Positions 49,768 through 58,506 of a stretch of DNA of 64,000 bases are shown one piece after another. Under the pieces are notes generated by a model. That model ran no database searches and was not told where the DNA came from. It saw only the letters and a list, made by a program, of their open reading frames with translations. Every line of letters begins with the position of its first letter. The stretch's first letter is position 1. The translations under genes and the position numbers were made by a program. Source of the stretch: an uncultured Saprospiraceae bacterium. Its GTDB lineage: Bacteria > Bacteroidota > Bacteroidia > Chitinophagales > Saprospiraceae. The stretch lies in NCBI GenBank assembly GCA_937980645.1, contig CALJPQ010000025.1:1-64000 (forward strand). Reading direction: 5' to 3'.

Positions 49768-50646
49768 TTAAAGGAGGTAAAAGACCAAAAACACAAAGAC
49801 CCATACTAAGTCCACGAAGTGCCAATAGAGGCCGACTTTCTCTACCATCTCATAGCCGTTTCGGCGCGCCACATACAGGCCGCTGGCGGCATTGATCATG
49901 ATAATTGTCAAAATAACCACGCCCGAAAACACGTGGAAACCGTGGAAGCCCGTAATGAAAAAGAACAGAGCGCCGAAAGCCTTCGGGCCTAAACCGGCTT
50001 CCATCACCTGGCCAGCATACTCACCGCTGGTATACTTCACTAAGGGGATGTCAAACTTGCCATCGTGCTTGTGCAGCAGATAGTTATCACCTTTGGCAAA
50101 GGTTTTCGGAGTTCCATCCGGATTGCGCATTTCGGTACCATCCGGGTTCAGGTAAATACCATCAGCTATGTGACGGCTGAACGGGTTTTCCGAAACCGTC
50201 ATGTGCTCTTTAACAATAAGCGTCGTCCACTCGTACGCCTGACAGCCCAGGAAGGTCGCACCTCCCAGAATCGTCAGAAACATCCAAAAAACCACCCCGT
50301 TTTTATTTTCTCTGTGCCCTTCTTGCACCGCGCGCACCATCGTAACAGAGCTGAAAATCAGAACGAACGTCATGATAGTTACGAAAATCAGCGGCAGATG
50401 GCCTTCAACAAACGGAAATGAGGAAAAAACAAAATCGGCCTCTGGCCAGGTCGGCGTACTGAAGCGCAGTGCGCCATAGGCAATGAGGAAGCCAGCAAAC
50501 GTAAAAGCATCCGACAGCAGGAAATACCACATCATCAGCTTGCCGTAGCTGGCCTTGAACGGCTCCTTTGCGCCATCCCATGCACTTCCGTTCTCCTGAT
50601 GAACGGCGTCGGTCTCGTGTGCGTGTGCTACAGAAGTATCTGCCAT
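49768..50646 (-). CDS. coxC: Cytochrome c oxidase subunit III, long form
   Basis: 292 residues, seven TM helices. Subunit III motifs: YGKLMMWYFLLSDAFTFAGF near 35-54, FITGFHGFHVFSGV near 236-249, and the terminal WHFVDLVWVFVFLVFYLL. A soluble insertion of about 70 residues (about 150-220; NPFSRHIADGIYLNPDGTE and following) separates TM4 and TM5. ATG 50646 is used because the upstream codon is TTG. A second, shorter subunit III gene precedes it. Confidence 0.92.
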   Translation of the reverse strand: MADTSVAHAHETDAVHQENGSAWDGAKEPFKASYGKLMMWYFLLSDAFTFAGFLIAYGALRFSTPTWPEADFVFSSFPFVEGHLPLIFVTIMTFVLIFSSVTMVRAVQEGHRENKNGVVFWMFLTILGGATFLGCQAYEWTTLIVKEHMTVSENPFSRHIADGIYLNPDGTEMRNPDGTPKTFAKGDNYLLHKHDGKFDIPLVKYTSGEYAGQVMEAGLGPKAFGALFFFITGFHGFHVFSGVVILTIIMINAASGLYVARRNGYEMVEKVGLYWHFVDLVWVFVFLVFYLL

Positions 50647-50701
50647 GTTCAATTGCGTATAGGTGAGTCAAGTTGAAAATTCGCGGCCAAAGTTCGGTAC
50701 A

Positions 50702-51283
50702 TCAGGGCGATTGAACCAAGAAGAAGACGAACAAATAAACCCAGAGGACATCCACAAAATGCCAGTAGTGCACCACCAGCTCAAAGCGCAGGCGTCGGCG
50801 AGGAGTCGGTTTGAAGGGCAGCGCATAAGCGTGTATCAGCGCAACGATGAGCGCCGTAACACCGCCCAGCACGTGCATGGCATGCACGCCGGAGATAACA
50901 TAAATGAAAGAACTCGAGGGATTTACCGTAAAAGTAGCTCCCATGGCCGTCATCGCCTGCCAACCTGCGTACTGCAACACGACGAAGAGAAGCCCCAGCA
51001 CCAGAGTGGTTACCAGCAAACCTTTGTAAAGGCGCTCCACTCCGCGCGTAAATGCCCGATACGAAGCGTGCAGCGTCAAACTGCTGAGCACAATGACCGC
51101 CGTGCTCAGCCAGAAAATATCCGGCAACCTGAACTCGTACCAGTTACCTGCCGCTCGCCGCACCAGGTAAGCACTTGTAAAGGCGCCAAACATCATAATA
51201 ATAGTAGCAATGCCCACCCAGAGGGCAAACTTGAGCGGATGGATATTGTTACTGCGATATTCTCTCTGCACTATTTGCGACAT
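50702..51283 (-). CDS. Cytochrome c oxidase subunit III, short form
   Basis: 193 residues, five TM helices. LKFALWVGIATIIMMFGAFT near 18-37, YVISGVHAMHVLGGV near 127-141, and a C-terminal HYWHFVDVLWVYLFVFF. It lacks the first two helices of the classic seven-helix subunit III, as in many bacterial caa3-type enzymes. Together with the next gene it gives two subunit III paralogues in one operon. Confidence 0.9.
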   Translation of the reverse strand: MSQIVQREYRSNNIHPLKFALWVGIATIIMMFGAFTSAYLVRRAAGNWYEFRLPDIFWLSTAVIVLSSLTLHASYRAFTRGVERLYKGLLVTTLVLGLLFVVLQYAGWQAMTAMGATFTVNPSSSFIYVISGVHAMHVLGGVTALIVALIHAYALPFKPTPRRRLRFELVVHYWHFVDVLWVYLFVFFLVQSP

Positions 51284-51400
51284 AGTTTTCGTGTTGTGAG
51301 TAGGAGCGCGGATTTGTTTTTCACACCTTCGCGCTGAAAGAACTTTTTTGGGCCAATTAAAACCAATGTTTTACCGCATTATTCAATAAAACTCGCTTCT

Positions 51401-52345
51401 TCAAAGCGGGCTACCGCTTCCTGCTACAGCTACATCTATCAGAACAATCAGCAGAGATAAGGGCAGATGTAAAAAGGAGGCAAACATTTGCCGACGGGCA
51501 GCCTGATCTGTGCCTGTGCGATACAACGCCCAGCATTTACTGGCAAAATAGAGGTTTATCAAGCAGAGGGCCAGCATTGCCCAAAGGCTAATAAGCCCTG
51601 CTGCGTACCCAAAAACAGCATTCAAAAGCAATAAGAGGCAAAAACTAAACGAGAGCATTCCTACGGTCGGCGTCTTCCAGCCGGCTCGCGTAGGGAGCAA
51701 GTAAAAGCCCGCTTTTTTATAGTCTTCGTCTGCTACCCAGGCGACCGCCCAGAAGTGCGGAAACTGCCACAGGAACTGCATTACAAAAAGCATGGAAGCC
51801 ATCGAGCTCCAGTGCCCTTCCCAGGCTACCGCTCCGATGACCACAGGCAAAGCACCTGGAACGGCACCTACCAACACCGCTAAAGGGGAATAGCGCTTCA
51901 GTGGCGTGTACAAAAAAGCATACGTAACCAAAGAAAGCGTACCCAGGAAACCCGTCAACGGATTGAAAAAGGCTAAGGCACTAAGCCCAACCACAGCCAT
52001 CAGGCCGGCCAAAAGTACCGCATTTGGTACGCTCATGCGTCCGGCGGCCACAGGACGGTTCGCCGTGCGCTTCATCAGAATGTCGTATTCGCGTTCCAGT
52101 ACTTGATTGAGCGCATTGGCTGCTCCCGTAACCAAAAAACCACCCAGGGCAAGAAGGAGCCAGCTGCTCCACGCAGCCTGGCTCCCTCCTACGATGCCAA
52201 AGGATATCAGCGCCGAAAAAAGCACCATCAGCGACAGCCGAAATTTCACCAATAAGGCCCAATCGCGCACCCACTGCCGCCAGCGAGGAGCTGCTACCAC
52301 CTCAGCGCTGGCCGAGGACTTGCGAGGATGAACCGTCGAACGCAT
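51401..52345 (-). CDS. ctaB: Protoheme IX farnesyltransferase (heme O synthase)
   Basis: Adds farnesyl to heme b to make heme O, precursor of heme A for the oxidase. 314 residues, about eight TM helices. UbiA-family polyprenyl diphosphate site NALNQVLEREYDILMKRT near 80-97, and the second Asp motif WVADEDYKKAG near 205. A basic N-terminus precedes the first TM. It lies between coxA and coxC. Heme A synthase (ctaA) is not in the window. Confidence 0.95.
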   Translation of the reverse strand: MRSTVHPRKSSASAEVVAAPRWRQWVRDWALLVKFRLSLMVLFSALISFGIVGGSQAAWSSWLLLALGGFLVTGAANALNQVLEREYDILMKRTANRPVAAGRMSVPNAVLLAGLMAVVGLSALAFFNPLTGFLGTLSLVTYAFLYTPLKRYSPLAVLVGAVPGALPVVIGAVAWEGHWSSMASMLFVMQFLWQFPHFWAVAWVADEDYKKAGFYLLPTRAGWKTPTVGMLSFSFCLLLLLNAVFGYAAGLISLWAMLALCLINLYFASKCWALYRTGTDQAARRQMFASFLHLPLSLLIVLIDVAVAGSGSPL

Positions 52346-52370
52346 GTGCTTTTTTCTCGCTCTTTGTCAA

Positions 52371-54239
52371 TTAGTGACCGTGATCGTGCTCGCCTTCGCG
52401 CAGCGGCACATACTGCGGCACATACTCCTGGCCACCTTTACCGTAGTCATACGCCCAGCGCTGAACCGCGGGGATATTACCCGGCCAGTTGCCATGCCCC
52501 GGATTGATTGGTGTCGTCCACTCCAACGTGTTGGCCCCCCACGGGTTCTTCGTCGTCATTTTACGACCGTTGAAGATGGAGTAGAAGAAGTTGACCACAA
52601 AGACTACCTGCAGGAAGAAAACGATGATGGCGGCAACCGTAATGAACTGGTTCAGCTCCGTGAAATGGCGGAACGAGTCAAACGAAGCACCACCGTCGTA
52701 GTAACGACGCGGAACCCCCGCCATACCCGTGTAGTGCATCGGCCAGAACACTGCGTAGGCGCCGATCATCGTACCCCAAAAGTGAATCTTACCTAACGTC
52801 TCATTCATGAAACGGCCAAACATCTTGGGGAACCATTGATAGATACCAGCGAACATCCCAAAGAAGGCCGCCACGCCCATCACGATGTGGAAGTGTGCCA
52901 CCACGAAATAGGTGTCGTGCAGCTGTACATCAATAGCCGAGTTGCCGAGGAAAATACCCGTCAGACCACCCGAAATAAACAGCGACACGAAGCCGAGCGC
53001 GAACAGGCTGGCCGAATTGAAGCGGAAATTCGAGCCATATACCGTGGAAATCCAGTTAAACACTTTCACTGCAGAGGGGACCGCAATGATGAGGGTGAAC
53101 ACCACAAAGAAGTTACTGATGAACGGGTTCACGCCTGCCATAAACATGTGGTGCGCCCACACGATAAACGACAGGAAAGCAATGGCCAAAATCGAGAGCA
53201 CCATGGCGCGATAACCGAAAATCGGCTTGCGAGCATGTACTGAAAGCACTTCTGAAACGATGCCCATCGCCGGCAGGATGATGATGTACACCTCTGGGTG
53301 CCCCAGGAACCAGAACAGGTGCTGATACAGAATCGGGCTACCACCAATACGGTCGAGAATTTGACCGCCCACAACGATTTCGCTCAGGTAAAACGACGTA
53401 CCCATGCTGCGGTCGAACATCAGCAACAGCACGCCCGACAGCAGTACCGGGAACGACAACACACCGATAATAGCCGTGATGAAGAAAGCCCAGATGGTCA
53501 GCGGCATGCGCCACAGGTTCATCCCTTTCGTGCGCAGGTTCAGCACCGTCGTTACATAGTTGATACCGCCCAACAGCGCCGACACGATGAAGAAGGCCAT
53601 CGCAACGATCCACATCGTCATGCCTGCGCCTGAACCTTCCGATGCTTGTGGCAAAGCACTTAACGGTGGATAAGCCGTCCAACCGCCCGAAAATGGCCCC
53701 GTGCTCAAGAAAAGCGACAGGAACATCACCACACTGGCCAGAAAGAAGAACCAGTACGAAAAAGCATTAAGCAGCGGCGAGGCCATATCTCGAGCGCCTA
53801 TCTGAAGCGGAATGAGCAGGTTTGAGAATGTACCGCTCAGACCGGCCGTCAGCACAAAGAAGACCAGCACCGTGCCGTGAATGGTTACTAAAGCATAGTA
53901 GAACTCCGGGTCCAGTTTCCCAATACCGGCATCATTCACCTGAATCCACTTACCCAGCACAGGCTTGAGCCAGGCCAGGTCAGCCTCAGGGAAGCCCAGT
54001 TGCAGGCGGAAAACCAGCGACATCATTGCGCCCATCAGGGCCCAAAAGATACCGGTGATCAGGAACTGACGCCCAATGATTTTGTGATCCGTACTAAAGA
54101 TGTACGTCGTCAGGAAGTTGGACTGATACTTGTCGCCGTGATGATGCTCATGGAAGTGATCGTCATAACCCATCTCCCGGGTCAGTTTCTCCTCCAGCGT
54201 GTCTAAGGAGTCAACAGCGACTTTGGTCATTTCAGCCAT
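52371..54239 (-). CDS. coxA: Cytochrome c oxidase subunit I
   Basis: Catalytic heme-copper subunit, proton-pumping. 622 residues, 12 TM helices. Heme and CuB histidines: TIHGTVLVFF (near 118), LGHPEVYIIILP (near 296; His-Glu-Tyr of A-type oxidases with the cross-linked Tyr), WAHHMFMAG (near 348) and VVAHFHIVMG (near 434). A Lys in AVPSAVKVFNW matches the K-channel. The N-terminal extension has a His cluster (DDHFHEHHHGDK near 26-37) and the C-terminus ends EHDHGH. Spacing to coxB is 71 bases. Confidence 0.97.
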   Translation of the reverse strand: MAEMTKVAVDSLDTLEEKLTREMGYDDHFHEHHHGDKYQSNFLTTYIFSTDHKIIGRQFLITGIFWALMGAMMSLVFRLQLGFPEADLAWLKPVLGKWIQVNDAGIGKLDPEFYYALVTIHGTVLVFFVLTAGLSGTFSNLLIPLQIGARDMASPLLNAFSYWFFFLASVVMFLSLFLSTGPFSGGWTAYPPLSALPQASEGSGAGMTMWIVAMAFFIVSALLGGINYVTTVLNLRTKGMNLWRMPLTIWAFFITAIIGVLSFPVLLSGVLLLMFDRSMGTSFYLSEIVVGGQILDRIGGSPILYQHLFWFLGHPEVYIIILPAMGIVSEVLSVHARKPIFGYRAMVLSILAIAFLSFIVWAHHMFMAGVNPFISNFFVVFTLIIAVPSAVKVFNWISTVYGSNFRFNSASLFALGFVSLFISGGLTGIFLGNSAIDVQLHDTYFVVAHFHIVMGVAAFFGMFAGIYQWFPKMFGRFMNETLGKIHFWGTMIGAYAVFWPMHYTGMAGVPRRYYDGGASFDSFRHFTELNQFITVAAIIVFFLQVVFVVNFFYSIFNGRKMTTKNPWGANTLEWTTPINPGHGNWPGNIPAVQRWAYDYGKGGQEYVPQYVPLREGEHDHGH

Positions 54240-54310
54240 AGCCAGATGTAATGTTTTAGTAGGTGAACGTTGGGAAAAGGGCCCCCGGTGTTCTTGTTTC
54301 TCTCGTATGT

Positions 54311-55453
54311 TTAGAGGCTGGTCGTTTCCGTTTTAGCAGGAGCATTCGCATCGCTCGCCGGAGGATCAATATCCAGCACTTTGCCTTTGTTCGGGTCTTC
54401 GTCCTTGCCCCGAATTTGCGACATATAGTAAGACTCTTGTTGCTTATACCAGGCATCGAACTCCTCCTGGGATACTACACGGATGATGCGCTTCATCGAG
54501 TAGTGTCCCTTGCCGCACAATTCGGCGCAGGCCAATTCGTACTCGAACTTCTCCCAGCGCTTCGGCCCTTGCGGGTCGGTCGGGTCATAGGGCTGGTGGT
54601 ATTCCGGATACTTGCGCAGTTCATTGCGATATTCTGCCGTCGTCTTGATGGGTGTAAATACAAAGTAGGTAGGCATACCCGGCACTGCGTCCATCTTTAC
54701 CCGGAACTGCGGCAAGTAGAAGTTATGCAGCACATCTTTGGCAATGATGCGCACGCGCACCTTCTTATTGACCGGCAAATAGAGTTCCTGGCTGACAATC
54801 ACGTCGTCCCAGTTCTTGCGATCCCTAAAGTCCTGGCCAATTTGATTGGTCGCCGTAGTAAGGCGATAATCGCGCGCACCCAATTTGCCATCCGGCCCTG
54901 GATAGCGAATGATCCAGTTGAACTGCTGACCCGTGGCCTCAATCTCGATATAATCTTCATTCTCACTCACGTCGGCCATGATGGTGTTCCAGGCATCCAG
55001 GCCGCGCACCACCAGCAGCGTCATAACTACTGCCGGCACTGCCGTCCAGATGATCTCCAGACGATCGTCGTGCGAAATGAAGGATGCCTGACGATCTTCG
55101 CGCCAGCGGTACTTGAAAGCAAACCAAAACAGCGCAATGTGTGTGATAACGAAAACGATGCCCGTAAAGAACAGCGTAACGTTAAACATGCTGTCAATGG
55201 CGCCACCGTGCTCAGAGGCTGCCGAATGTGGACCGTATCCCAGCAGTTCATTCTTGTAGTAATAAGACGAAATAAACACCGCGGCCAGGAATACGACCAA
55301 AAAGCCCAAGGAGAGCACGGCATTCCACCAGCTGCTTTCGCGCATAACCTCGCGCTCGCCCTTAATTTGAGCCGTCAGTTCGACTACCCGGGCGATTTGA
55401 ACCAGTACGATGCCAACGAGAATGATGCAAAGAAGAATAAGTAGCGCAGTCAT
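54311..55453 (-). CDS. coxB: Cytochrome c oxidase subunit II (CuA)
   Basis: Accepts electrons from cytochrome c at the binuclear CuA site. 380 residues. Three hydrophobic stretches at the N-terminal side (about 3-20, 45-65, 90-112); two of them are the usual membrane hairpin. CuA motif CAELCGKGHYSM near 306-317, and upstream His in KDVLHNFYLPQFRVK near 247. No heme-binding CxxCH in the tail, so it is aa3-like at this subunit although the operon has caa3-type accessory genes. ATG 55453. Confidence 0.95.
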   Translation of the reverse strand: MTALLILLCIILVGIVLVQIARVVELTAQIKGEREVMRESSWWNAVLSLGFLVVFLAAVFISSYYYKNELLGYGPHSAASEHGGAIDSMFNVTLFFTGIVFVITHIALFWFAFKYRWREDRQASFISHDDRLEIIWTAVPAVVMTLLVVRGLDAWNTIMADVSENEDYIEIEATGQQFNWIIRYPGPDGKLGARDYRLTTATNQIGQDFRDRKNWDDVIVSQELYLPVNKKVRVRIIAKDVLHNFYLPQFRVKMDAVPGMPTYFVFTPIKTTAEYRNELRKYPEYHQPYDPTDPQGPKRWEKFEYELACAELCGKGHYSMKRIIRVVSQEEFDAWYKQQESYYMSQIRGKDEDPNKGKVLDIDPPASDANAPAKTETTSL

Positions 55454-55540
55454 TGCGGTAATTTTTTTGCTTAAAAACGCAGAAATATCCGACGGGTTTA
55501 CGCAGGCTCTAAAACGCCATACGCTTAGAATCGTTCTAAA

Positions 55541-57124
55541 TTAATGATGATCGTGCCCGCCTTCTTCGCCATCAATGTATACGCCTGTAGTGTGATGCAG
55601 GCTTTCCTCCAAAAACGGATCGCGCAGCGGCAGCAGCGGAGCACGCTCCAATTGGCGGAAGAAGAAAAACAAGAAGAGGCTCAGGAAACCGATCAAAACA
55701 CCGATCTCCTGGAAGCCCGGCAGAGTGTAGCCTAACTGGAAGCCTCTGCCGGTTTCTTCATGATGGCCGTCGTGGCCATCATGGTCGCCGGCGTGGTGGG
55801 CATGCTCACCGTGCGTATCGGCTTGGGCGCCGCCATGCGCGGGCTCCTGGTGGTCAGTGTCCTGGGCACCCTGGCCGGTTACGGGAATTTTTTCCGTAGG
55901 CTGCTGCTCATTGCCCTGATGGCTTTGCTCGGCAGCAGCGGCACTCACACCTGCCAACACGCGCGGCATTTTGCTCACGTCGGGCGCCTGGCTCAGGTCT
56001 TTGATGTCGCTTTTCAGGCTACCGTGATGACCGCCCTCCGAGTGTTCCATTGCTTCGATGGCAGCAATGCGCGCGCCCGGCTTGATCATATAGAAGAAGT
56101 CGAGCCAGTGGCCAAAGAACACCAGTAGCGCGGCAAAGAACAGCGTACCCGCCTTGCGCTTGGTGTCGTTGCGCATCAGCACGAAGAACGGCACAACGAA
56201 GTTGAGCACCAGATTACCCCAGAAAAGCACCGGGTAGTTATCCATGCGCTCTTTAAAGTAAATAGTCTCTTCGCCAATGTTGCCGTACCAGATGAGCATG
56301 AACTGGTCGAACCACAGGTAAGTCCAGAAAATGCTGATACCAAAGAGGTATTTGCCTAAGTCATGCAGATGCTCGCGTGTTACGTATTCCAGATAGCCCT
56401 TCGATTGCAGGTAGAGGATAAGCGCAATGAACAGCGCCAAACCACCCAGGAAGAGCGAAATGGTAGAATACCAGGCAAACATGGTGCTGTACCAGTGCGT
56501 ATCAATAGACATGATCAGCTGCCAGAGGAACACCGTGCTCAAAAAGCCGCCCAGCGGCAGGAAGGAGGCCGCCCACTTGCGCTCGCGCTTGTAATAGTCG
56601 AAGGAGGGCGTTTCATGCTCATCCTGAGCCAACGAATTTTGGCGCAATTTATAGGCCCAGAAGTACCAGATGGCTAAAAAGCCTACGGTACCTATGGTGA
56701 AAAAGACCGGATTGAGGAATCCTGCCTTGCCAGCGATAATCTCGTCATAGACACTGCTGGACGGGTCGGTAATACCCGGCGTGTTCCAATGATACAAATG
56801 GTGCAAGTGCCCCCAGACGCCGATGACCACCACCAGCAACAGAACAATACCTACCAACATAAACTGGCTCATTGCCTCCCACAAGCGCTTGATGACCACC
56901 ATCCAGCCCGCAAAGGCCGTAATCTGGCCGCTCAGGAAGAACATGGCCGTGAAGGCTATGCCCGTGAAAAACACGGCATTGTGCAGGTAATTGGTCCAGA
57001 AGCGCGTGTAAAAGGCGTCATCGCCCACGGCCGACCATGCGAGGCATACTGCCCCAATGACCATGCCTATGATCAAATTGCGCTTCAGTTTGCTCTCAAA
57101 AACGAACTGTGTATTCAGGTTCAT
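55541..57124 (-). CDS. actF: Alternative complex III subunit ActF (quinol:cytochrome c oxidoreductase)
   Basis: Membrane subunit with about ten TM helices, homologous in part to ActC/NrfD. 527 residues. WQLIMSIDTHWYSTMFAWY near 201-219 and TYLWFDQFMLIWYGNIGEE near 268-286 are typical. Between the ninth and last helices lies a long soluble insertion (about 355-460). It is rich in His: ten in residues 425-455, with HAHHAGDHDGHDGHH. The C-terminus ends in HDHH. Last act gene before coxB (87 bases). Confidence 0.9.
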   Translation of the reverse strand: MNLNTQFVFESKLKRNLIIGMVIGAVCLAWSAVGDDAFYTRFWTNYLHNAVFFTGIAFTAMFFLSGQITAFAGWMVVIKRLWEAMSQFMLVGIVLLLVVVIGVWGHLHHLYHWNTPGITDPSSSVYDEIIAGKAGFLNPVFFTIGTVGFLAIWYFWAYKLRQNSLAQDEHETPSFDYYKRERKWAASFLPLGGFLSTVFLWQLIMSIDTHWYSTMFAWYSTISLFLGGLALFIALILYLQSKGYLEYVTREHLHDLGKYLFGISIFWTYLWFDQFMLIWYGNIGEETIYFKERMDNYPVLFWGNLVLNFVVPFFVLMRNDTKRKAGTLFFAALLVFFGHWLDFFYMIKPGARIAAIEAMEHSEGGHHGSLKSDIKDLSQAPDVSKMPRVLAGVSAAAAEQSHQGNEQQPTEKIPVTGQGAQDTDHQEPAHGGAQADTHGEHAHHAGDHDGHDGHHEETGRGFQLGYTLPGFQEIGVLIGFLSLFLFFFFRQLERAPLLPLRDPFLEESLHHTTGVYIDGEEGGHDHH

Positions 57125-57186
57125 ATCGCAAAACCGGTGTGAGCCCGGAATTTTAGATGTTTTAAGTCAGCAGTGAACAGACGTTT

Positions 57187-57888
57187 TTACTTACTTTGTT
57201 GTAAAGAGCGAATGTAGTGGATGACCTGCCAGCGCTCCTCGTATGAAAGCTTATCGGCATAGCCTCCCATCACGTTCTTGCCGTACATGATGGCGAAGTA
57301 ATAGCGGCCTTCTTTGGCCTGCTTCATTTCATCGTCCGTCAGATTTTTAGGTTGAGCCAGATACTTCGAGTTCGGCATGGTAACGATGTAGCCCTGTCCA
57401 TCGCCTTTTTCGCCGTGGCAGATGGCACAGTACAGGTTGTATAGGTTTTTGCCGCGCTCCAGGCCCTCTTTGGTCAGAGGAATAGGGTTGGTCGTCATTT
57501 CCTTTTCGCAACGCAGGCGTTCCTCTTCCGTATCTTCATAATAAAAAGGCACTTGCCCGTTGACGGGCGCCGCTATAGCGTTGGGAGCATTCTTACCGCG
57601 TACCACGTCAAGCGCTCCGGCACCTGCGTAGTTCACTGCAGTGTAGCCACGCGCTATGGTACCCGCCACCGGCTTGCGCGGCTGCGACAAGCGCGCTTTG
57701 GGGAAGGTGCTCTCTTCGTCCCAGTGATTCCAGCTGTAATTTGCCACCACGTTGGCCTCATACGTAACCGGGTGATACATGTCGGGCATGTATTCGTGGC
57801 CCGTTTTATTCTTGCCTGCCGGCGAACACAAAGAGAAGAGCCAGGCAAACAGAGCGACTCCCAGAATGGCGCCAATTGCGTATTTCAT
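57187..57888 (-). CDS. actE: Alternative complex III subunit ActE, monoheme cytochrome c lipoprotein
   Basis: 233 residues. Lipobox LFSLC (Cys21) anchors it to the periplasmic face. A long N-terminal segment precedes the cytochrome domain with CAICHGEKGDGQG (heme-binding Cys and His near 158-162) and a distal Met ligand in GKNVMGGYADKL near 203-214. It relays electrons from the ActA/ActB hemes and clusters to the oxidase. Confidence 0.93.
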   Translation of the reverse strand: MKYAIGAILGVALFAWLFSLCSPAGKNKTGHEYMPDMYHPVTYEANVVANYSWNHWDEESTFPKARLSQPRKPVAGTIARGYTAVNYAGAGALDVVRGKNAPNAIAAPVNGQVPFYYEDTEEERLRCEKEMTTNPIPLTKEGLERGKNLYNLYCAICHGEKGDGQGYIVTMPNSKYLAQPKNLTDDEMKQAKEGRYYFAIMYGKNVMGGYADKLSYEERWQVIHYIRSLQQSK

Positions 57889-57940
57889 GTTATTCCTTTT
57901 CTGTTGATGAAATGGCTTTCTAAACGAAAACAGCGGTTAT

Positions 57941-58471
57941 TTAGATGGTCTTTTCGTGTACCTCCGCGGCCCCCGTGCGCTGGAAGAATTCCTTGAAGCT
58001 GGATACCACGCGCTGCTCTACCTCCGTCACGTCAAAGGCAATGCAGAATTTGTCGTCGCTGATGCGGTTGTCCAGAATTTTGGCCTTCACACCGGGCCAC
58101 ATGCCGCAAATCGTGTAGAACGTAATGGTCATGCCCCAGGCCGCGAAGAGCACCGTCATCTCAAACGTTATCGGGATGAATGACGGCACGGGCCAGTAGG
58201 GCTTGCCGCCGAAGAGGATGGGCCAATCCTTAGCCAATGCCCACGACATGAACAGGAAGCCGAACAGGGCACCTGTGGCCCCGTAAACAAAGCCCAGGAT
58301 ATGCAGGCGGCTCTCGCTCAACCCCAGAATAGGATCCAGGCCGTGTACTGGGAAGGGCGTGTAAACATCCATGATGTCCAAATGGCCCTGGCGCGCCGTC
58401 TTTACGGCGCTTTTTAGTTCCTCCTCGTCGTTATAGAGGCCGTATAATACTTTCTTGCTTTCAGCAGACAT
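57941..58471 (-). CDS. actD: Alternative complex III subunit ActD (DUF3341)
   Basis: 176 residues, two TM helices (about 57-75 and 94-115) between soluble ends. The N-terminal YGLYNDEEELKSAVKTARQ and TPFPVHGLDPILGL (near 40-53) are DUF3341 signatures. Sits between actC and actE with 35- and 52-base gaps. Confidence 0.93.
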   Translation of the reverse strand: MSAESKKVLYGLYNDEEELKSAVKTARQGHLDIMDVYTPFPVHGLDPILGLSESRLHILGFVYGATGALFGFLFMSWALAKDWPILFGGKPYWPVPSFIPITFEMTVLFAAWGMTITFYTICGMWPGVKAKILDNRISDDKFCIAFDVTEVEQRVVSSFKEFFQRTGAAEVHEKTI

Positions 58472-58506
58472 AGTGTGTTATTCTGTTTTGCTGATAAAGT
58501 TGGGCT

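Noticed and set aside
54263-55444. Open frame of 393 codons on the plus strand
   Set aside because: Antisense to coxB, which carries the CuA motif.
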